NCBI GenBank assembly: GCA_905183005.1
Contig: CAJJDO010000089.1
Coordinates: 204,657 to 268,656, forward strand
Origin: Paramecium pentaurelia
Taxonomy: Eukaryota; Ciliophora; Oligohymenophorea; Peniculida; Parameciidae
Direction: 5' to 3'
DNA length: 64,000 bases
The notes beneath the pieces are model-generated. The model saw nothing but the letters and a program-made list of their open reading frames with translations, was not told the origin of the DNA and ran no database searches. Shown in pieces: positions 58,354-64,000 of this stretch (positions are counted from its first letter, which is position 1; every line of letters begins with the position of its first letter). A program made the position numbers and the translations under genes.

Positions 58354-60725
58354 ATGAGATATTAGTAACTAATAACTCATGCGATTGATCTAATCAAATC
58401 GTATAATCCAATAATATTAACACCTGACTCTCATTGTGAATAATACATATAAGAAAACTGTAAGAAGTTATTCGATACTGAAATCATGTTTCTTAAATAA
58501 GTAAACATTTGATTCTACATTCAGGTATTTTCTGGAGTGTAAAGATATGAGGAATTCCTTAAAATCCTCACAAAAACTATGTTTACAATATTGTCAAGCA
58601 CTACCAATCGTAATGATGGAACTCTATATCAAATATTTTCATACCTAATCATCTTTAGATTGGATGAATTACCTTATAACGAATTCAAAAAAATGGTAAG
58701 TGAATAAGATCCAGTAAAAATGAATGTGCTATTGTAATTCCTTTTTGATATTGAGAAAATACAAACACACATTAAACCTCTTTGGATTGAAATATATGAT
58801 CCATAATACATTTAAGAAACTGTTATTGGAGGTCTTGAATAACACTTTCCCATGATGAAAGATTTATTAACTTCTTTAAGCTCTAGAGCAACAGGTAAGT
58901 AAAGTGAACTTGTTGAAGAAGATGAAAGACCATAATCAGCTACAAAAAAATAACCAACTAAAACAATTCCATTTAAATTAAGTGAAACCAAAAAGAAACC
59001 TGAACCTCCTCCTCCTCCAAAACCTGAATAATACAAAAGTAAACCTGTTCCAAGTTATTTAAATAAAAGAACTCTATCACAGGTTGAGGAAGAGAATAAA
59101 TAAAGATTAGAATAATCGAAGAAGAAAGTTTAAGATACTTATAAAGAAGCTAAATAATTTGAATTTAAAACAGAATAAAGACCAACAAATTATGAGACAG
59201 TTAAAAAAGAGGTTGAAGATACTCTTAATAAGCAATTATAATTTAATATGAAATATGCTAAGCCTGTCCCAACAGAATTAGAAGCAGCTGAAATTAAATT
59301 AAATGCTGCTGCAATTTTAAGAGAAGAAATGTTACTTAAGAAGAAATAAGAAATTGAAAAAGAAAGAGTCAAGAATTTAGAGGTTAATCTTAGAGATTCT
59401 GGAGAATTTGAAGAATGGAAAAAACAATAAGATGAAATTGAATAGATTGCAAGAATGGAACATTAATAATAAAAGAAAATTGAAATGGAATTAGCAAGAG
59501 AAGCAGCTATGAGAGCTTAAGAAGAGAAATTTAAAGAAAATAGAATATTGGCTGAAAAAATGAAAGAAGAAGCAATTGAACGATTGAAAGAAAGATAAGA
59601 ATTATAATAAGAATAAGTTGAACATAAAAAGTAATTGATTGAGCAAATTATAGAAGCAGAAAAGAAAGTTCATATATAAGTTGAAAAAGTATAAGAGAAA
59701 AATAAATAAATGGCAGAAGATCAAAAATTAGAAATGGCCAGAAAACTTGAATTAAAAAGATAAGAAGATGAATAAATTAGAATTAAAAGGGAAGAACTCA
59801 TTAAATAAATAAGAGAATTAGAAAGATAACCAATCAAGAGAACTAAAGGATATGATCCTACTGAAACTATGGGATATGGATTATTGGAGGAAATGTCATT
59901 AGCTGAATTAAGAGATAGATTAGAAGTAGTCAAGGCTGAAAGAAAGGCAGAAGAAGAAGAAAAGAGAAAAGAAATAGTTTAATCTAAAGATGAATATTTA
60001 TCATCAATGTAGAAAAAAGTCTAAGAGATTAAGGCACATAGAAGAGCAGAGTCGTAGTAAAAAAATATGGAAAGAGAAGCTAAGAAATTGAAAAAGTAAA
60101 AGGAAGAAGAATTGAGGAAGAAAATAAGAGAAGAACAATTAATTGAAGTCTAAAGTAAGATCAGCTAAAAGAAATAAATAAAGAGTGCAGAAGAATAAAG
60201 AATTGCAGCAGAAGTAAGAGAAACTAAACTCAGATAATAATATATGAATGCTAATAAAGCTATGGTAGAAATGAAAGCTTGGAAATCTTAATAGGATGGT
60301 AATTATTATATTAAATTATTACAGGATTGGAAAGAGAAATTAAAAATAGATAAAATGAAAAATTGATTGTTTAAGAAGGAATAGAATCAGTTAATTTGAA
60401 AGAAAGAAAAATTCTTGCTGAATAAGCAAAGAGATTAGTCAAAACTAAAGTTGATTTCAATTAGGCTTATGATAAGGAATTGAAAACAGCTTATCAAATG
60501 AATGAAGAGCTACATAGAGAAGAAGCTGAAAATAGAACATAAATGCACAATATATAAAGAGAATGGAAGGAAGAACATACAAAAAATATGATAACAAGAG
60601 ATGAATATAAATAGAAAATTTCTGAAACATCTTTATAAAATTCAAAAAAAAAATCATAATAATAAAAAGTCAAATTCTAATAAAGCAGATAATTAGAACA
60701 ACTACCCTCAGCATAATATTCATGA
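58354..60725 (+). CDS. CFAP99: Cilia- and flagella-associated protein CFAP99-like
   Basis: A 773-residue protein. The N-terminal domain (about 1-190) matches CFAP99: FLKQVFSGVQRYEEFLKIL, GTLYQIFSYLIIFRLDEL, VLLQFLFDIEKIQTHIKPLW. A proline-rich linker KKPEPPPPPKPEQYKSKPVP and a very long Glu/Lys/Gln coiled coil follow to the end, as in the family, which belongs to the axoneme. Introns are 58501-58524 (24 nt) and 60299-60324 (26 nt). The ATG was chosen because it leads directly into the conserved domain. Identification rests on the N-domain and linker; the coiled coil alone would not suffice. Confidence 0.82.
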
Positions 60726-61579
60726 TATTATTATCAAATTATTATTCTAAAATAAATAAATATATCATTGATGAATTAAAATTGTTTATTTGTTTTAAAA
60801 ACATAATTGATTAAGTTTATTAATCAATTAAGAAAGATAGCTTTTTTTTTATCATATACATTCCTAACATAGTATTTAGAATCTAAATGATTATTTAAAT
60901 ATTAAGAAATTCAACTTATCAATCTATAGTGAATTAACAATAATTGATGACAAAATATTATTTAAATTTGGATAAAAATTTTTAAATTACTGAGTAGAGA
61001 TAAATTCTGTTTAAATTTTTTCTTAAATCATCGATTAGTGAATAATGCTTATACTTTATTAACTATTTTTGGTCATATCTTTACTTTCAATTCTAATAGG
61101 CATTCCCTTATTGCAGATTTAATTAATTATTTTAAATAACTTATTCATCTCCATAATGATATTCATTTTTAATTAGCATCATCAACTAATTGAAAATTAA
61201 AAAATTGTTCTTATAAAACTCATCTTTATTTTCTATTGAGAAATCACAATAGAATTTAATTCTTTCTATAATATAAGATATATCTTAATTATAGAGTCAC
61301 TTTGAGTTGCTGTTTTAGAAATCTATAATTTCTAGTATATATTCTAAAAATGATTAGCCAATATTATAGCTCTACTTCTGTTGATCATTATTAATTTCTC
61401 AATAAGGGAATTTAACTTATCAAATCTAAAAATGTGTTATGTTTATTATGCATTATATGTTCCAATAGATTCGAGTAAACATTTTAATTTTAATTAAGAA
61501 TTATAAAATTAGTATTTTTTAATTTTCTTTAAAGATGATCAATATTTGATTATATGAGATTTAGAAATCAAAATCAATC
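60726..61579 (-). other. Coding-like minus-strand segment, gene model unresolved
   Basis: On the minus strand a protein-like frame runs from about 61545 to TGA 61087-61089 (SLKKIKKYQFYNSQLKLKCL, FDKLNSLIEKLIMINRS, then after a 35-nt intron-like segment KRIKFYCDFSIENKDEFYKN and QGNAYQN at the end). No start was found: the frame meets a TGA upstream, so a 5' exon joined by an unseen intron, perhaps from the next segment, is needed. 60726-61086 shows nothing coding. Part of this lies in direct repeat 3. Confidence 0.4.
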
Positions 61580-62071
61580 TCAGAAGGCTTTGAATTAAAA
61601 TAATTAATTTCTTTTCCAATTTTATAAATAAATGCTATTAAAAACAAAGCTATTGTTAACTTAATTGATGTTATAAAATTTAATAAGTTTGATATAAGCT
61701 GGCAATTAATAGACTAAAGAGATGCTAGTCTTAACTGAAAATGCTATTGGAATATTATTGAATTTAATCATTTTCTGTCTCATTTATTAAAAATAGAGAG
61801 AGGACATCATTAACATAGTGATTCAATTTTAGATAATTATTTAATTGGAAATTATATTTTACAATGTTCATAGCATTAACAATTACTTCCTACTAATCTA
61901 TATACTTACAATTGAAAACATATTAAAAAATAGCAATAAATGTTATTAAATTTTGACTCATTTGCTATGCTTATACATATCTATAAGGATGATGATATAA
62001 TTTTACTCGCAATAAACAATGTTCGAATTCATATTATTTGTTCTCTGGTAACCACTCAACCATGCTCTCTT
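60926..62071. repeat. Direct repeat 3, first copy (probable assembly overlap)
   Basis: A 1146 bp segment repeated, apparently identically, at 62073-63218 after a single N. It contains the unresolved minus-strand coding-like sequence. Confidence 0.9.
61580..61961 (-). CDS. Possible small protein with hydrophobic N-terminus
   Basis: ATG 61959-61961 opens MSQNLITFIAIFQYVFNCKY, hydrophobic enough to be a signal peptide or anchor, then a helical region (KYNFQLNNYLKLNHYVNDV). With one 22-nt intron (61714-61735) the frame ends at TGA 61580-61582 after 119 residues. Other splice choices would link it to coding-like sequence further downstream, so this may be only the 5' part of a longer gene. The same sequence recurs at 62727-63108 because of the repeat. 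Confidence 0.4.
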
Positions 62072-62072
62072 N
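62072..62072. other. Single-N contig junction 3
   Basis: One undetermined base between two copies of a 1146 bp segment. Confidence 0.9.
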
Positions 62073-63218
62073 ATAGTGAATTAACAATAATTGATGACAA
62101 AATATTATTTAAATTTGGATAAAAATTTTTAAATTACTGAGTAGAGATAAATTCTGTTTAAATTTTTTCTTAAATCATCGATTAGTGAATAATGCTTATA
62201 CTTTATTAACTATTTTTGGTCATATCTTTACTTTCAATTCTAATAGGCATTCCCTTATTGCAGATTTAATTAATTATTTTAAATAACTTATTCATCTCCA
62301 TAATGATATTCATTTTTAATTAGCATCATCAACTAATTGAAAATTAAAAAATTGTTCTTATAAAACTCATCTTTATTTTCTATTGAGAAATCACAATAGA
62401 ATTTAATTCTTTCTATAATATAAGATATATCTTAATTATAGAGTCACTTTGAGTTGCTGTTTTAGAAATCTATAATTTCTAGTATATATTCTAAAAATGA
62501 TTAGCCAATATTATAGCTCTACTTCTGTTGATCATTATTAATTTCTCAATAAGGGAATTTAACTTATCAAATCTAAAAATGTGTTATGTTTATTATGCAT
62601 TATATGTTCCAATAGATTCGAGTAAACATTTTAATTTTAATTAAGAATTATAAAATTAGTATTTTTTAATTTTCTTTAAAGATGATCAATATTTGATTAT
62701 ATGAGATTTAGAAATCAAAATCAATCTCAGAAGGCTTTGAATTAAAATAATTAATTTCTTTTCCAATTTTATAAATAAATGCTATTAAAAACAAAGCTAT
62801 TGTTAACTTAATTGATGTTATAAAATTTAATAAGTTTGATATAAGCTGGCAATTAATAGACTAAAGAGATGCTAGTCTTAACTGAAAATGCTATTGGAAT
62901 ATTATTGAATTTAATCATTTTCTGTCTCATTTATTAAAAATAGAGAGAGGACATCATTAACATAGTGATTCAATTTTAGATAATTATTTAATTGGAAATT
63001 ATATTTTACAATGTTCATAGCATTAACAATTACTTCCTACTAATCTATATACTTACAATTGAAAACATATTAAAAAATAGCAATAAATGTTATTAAATTT
63101 TGACTCATTTGCTATGCTTATACATATCTATAAGGATGATGATATAATTTTACTCGCAATAAACAATGTTCGAATTCATATTATTTGTTCTCTGGTAACC
63201 ACTCAACCATGCTCTCTT
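62073..63218. repeat. Direct repeat 3, second copy (probable assembly overlap)
   Basis: Second copy of 60926-62071 (offset 1147), continuous with the sensor-protein gene at the right edge. Features inside duplicate those of the first copy and should be counted once. Confidence 0.9.
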
Positions 63219-64000
63219 GCATTTAGAAAAATAATCTTTAGAAAAAACTACAACAAGTCCAAATAATCCAACTCAAAAGTAAGCCAATCCTCATGCTCAT
63301 TTGAGTTATGGGGATCAATTCTAATAAGATTTTCTAGATGAGAAATCTCCAAATCCAGAAAAGAATGCAAGTGTTACTTTAGATGAAGATCTTCTTAATT
63401 GTCTACCATATGGATTGGCTTTGATAGATAAAAATTATCATGTACTTAATCACAATAAAAAGCTATTAAATTATTTAATGGTTTAAACAACTGAATAAAT
63501 AGTAAATTCCTTAGATTAATTATTATAAAAGTAAATCTAAACTTTATTCATATAGTGCTGAGCTCAACTCTTTTAAAACACATCTTCATGCTAAATATAA
63601 GCCAACAATTGTTCCTCTACGAAAGCTCAAATAAAGTTCGGCAAACCAATATTAAGTTAGTTCTGGGAGAACCTTGAATTAAACTAATTGGCTATCAGAT
63701 CGATTAAAAGTAAATTTAAAAAGTAAAGAATCTTTTCAATCAAATATTCATGATGAAGTTACATATTCATATGTATAATTTGTTATGAACGAATTCTAAT
63801 CCAATATCCATAGATAAATGAGTAATGGATAAGATAGTCAATCTAGGACATCTGAAACAACACATATGTTCTAATTTCATGTAGTTTAAGATGTAAAATC
63901 TAAAAAGAAACACTTTTAAATCAAAGTTTATGAAGTCAAGTTATAAGTAAAATCTATTGATCCAGTATATTTGTTTGTGATAGAAAATATTACAAATAAA
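63166..64000 (+). CDS. PAS-containing sensor protein, probably histidine kinase, 3' end cut
   Basis: At least 270 residues, running off the right edge, with intron 63531-63555 (25 nt). A Thr/Asn/Pro-rich N-terminus is followed by a PAS-like segment, LPYGLALIDKNYHVLNHNKK and LLNYLMVQTTEQIVNSLDQ, and much later FQIKVYEVKLQVKSIDPVYL and FVIENITN, which is how PAS regions of ciliate hybrid kinases usually end before the H-box. Kinase and receiver domains would lie outside the window. The start is uncertain: ATG 63166-63168 is used, but the frame is open upstream to ATGs near 63139. Confidence 0.6.

Noticed and set aside
58812..60657. Several minus-strand frames, Gly- or Ser/Leu-rich
   Set aside because: All are antisense to the coiled-coil part of CFAP99; their odd composition is the complement of Glu/Lys/Pro codons.
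1..64000. Reading the window with the standard code as bacterial or viral DNA with many short genes
   Set aside because: Conserved proteins (IFT52, HSP70, SEC63, dynein p28) are continuous only with TAA/TAG as Gln and with tiny GT...AG introns.

Overview
This window is macronuclear DNA of a Paramecium-like ciliate. It is very AT-rich. Genes stay open for hundreds of codons only if TAA and TAG are read as glutamine and TGA is the sole stop. Genes are broken by tiny GT...AG introns, mostly 20-34 nt, whose removal restores conserved protein sequence (for example the MAP kinase activation loop at 136-159, the IFT52 gene and the E2 enzyme). Intergenic spaces are short, at some tandem junctions only 22-23 bp. 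This is read directly from the sequence; assignment to the genus Paramecium is inference from code plus intron size.

Layout. 1-9.2 kb: MAP kinase (cut by the window edge), unknown Q-rich protein, coiled-coil protein, trichocyst matrix protein, two-pass membrane protein, MADS-box factor, DZIP1-like ciliary protein. 9.5-16.5 kb: two heat shock factor genes, a FYVE/TBC-like protein, a decayed or unresolved gene, a possible C/D snoRNA cluster, a selenoprotein T gene with an in-frame TGA and a SECIS element, and a KGD4/MRPS36-type mitochondrial protein. 17.4-25 kb: hybrid histidine kinase, an FG-motif protein, axonemal dynein light chain p28 (DNALI1) and IFT52. 24.9-35 kb: a 1,888-residue bridge-like lipid transfer protein (BLTP2/Hobbit/SABRE type), a divergent Cdc48-like AAA protein and small unknown genes. 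35-39 kb: cytosolic HSP70 with heat shock elements upstream. 39-48 kb: SEC63, coiled-coil and unknown proteins, and a tandem pair of intronless paralogs with a Cys-rich C-terminal module. 48-64 kb: UBC7-type E2, EF-hand protein, Ser/Thr kinase, glutaredoxin, HTH protein, several unknowns, CFAP99, and the start of a PAS-containing sensor protein cut by the right edge.

Three places (N at 20646, 37169 and 62072) show the same pattern: a single N flanked by long, apparently identical direct repeats of 1056, 1606 and 1146 bp. These look like overlapping contig ends joined without merging, not real tandem duplications, so the extra partial gene copies there should not be counted.

Themes: motility and cilium genes (DZIP1-like, DNALI1, IFT52, CFAP99, coiled-coil proteins), secretion and membrane traffic (trichocyst matrix protein, SEC63, FYVE/TBC, BLTP2), stress response (two HSFs, an HSP70 with an HSE array), and redox biology (SELENOT, glutaredoxin). 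No tRNA, rRNA, CRISPR or transposon was recognised.
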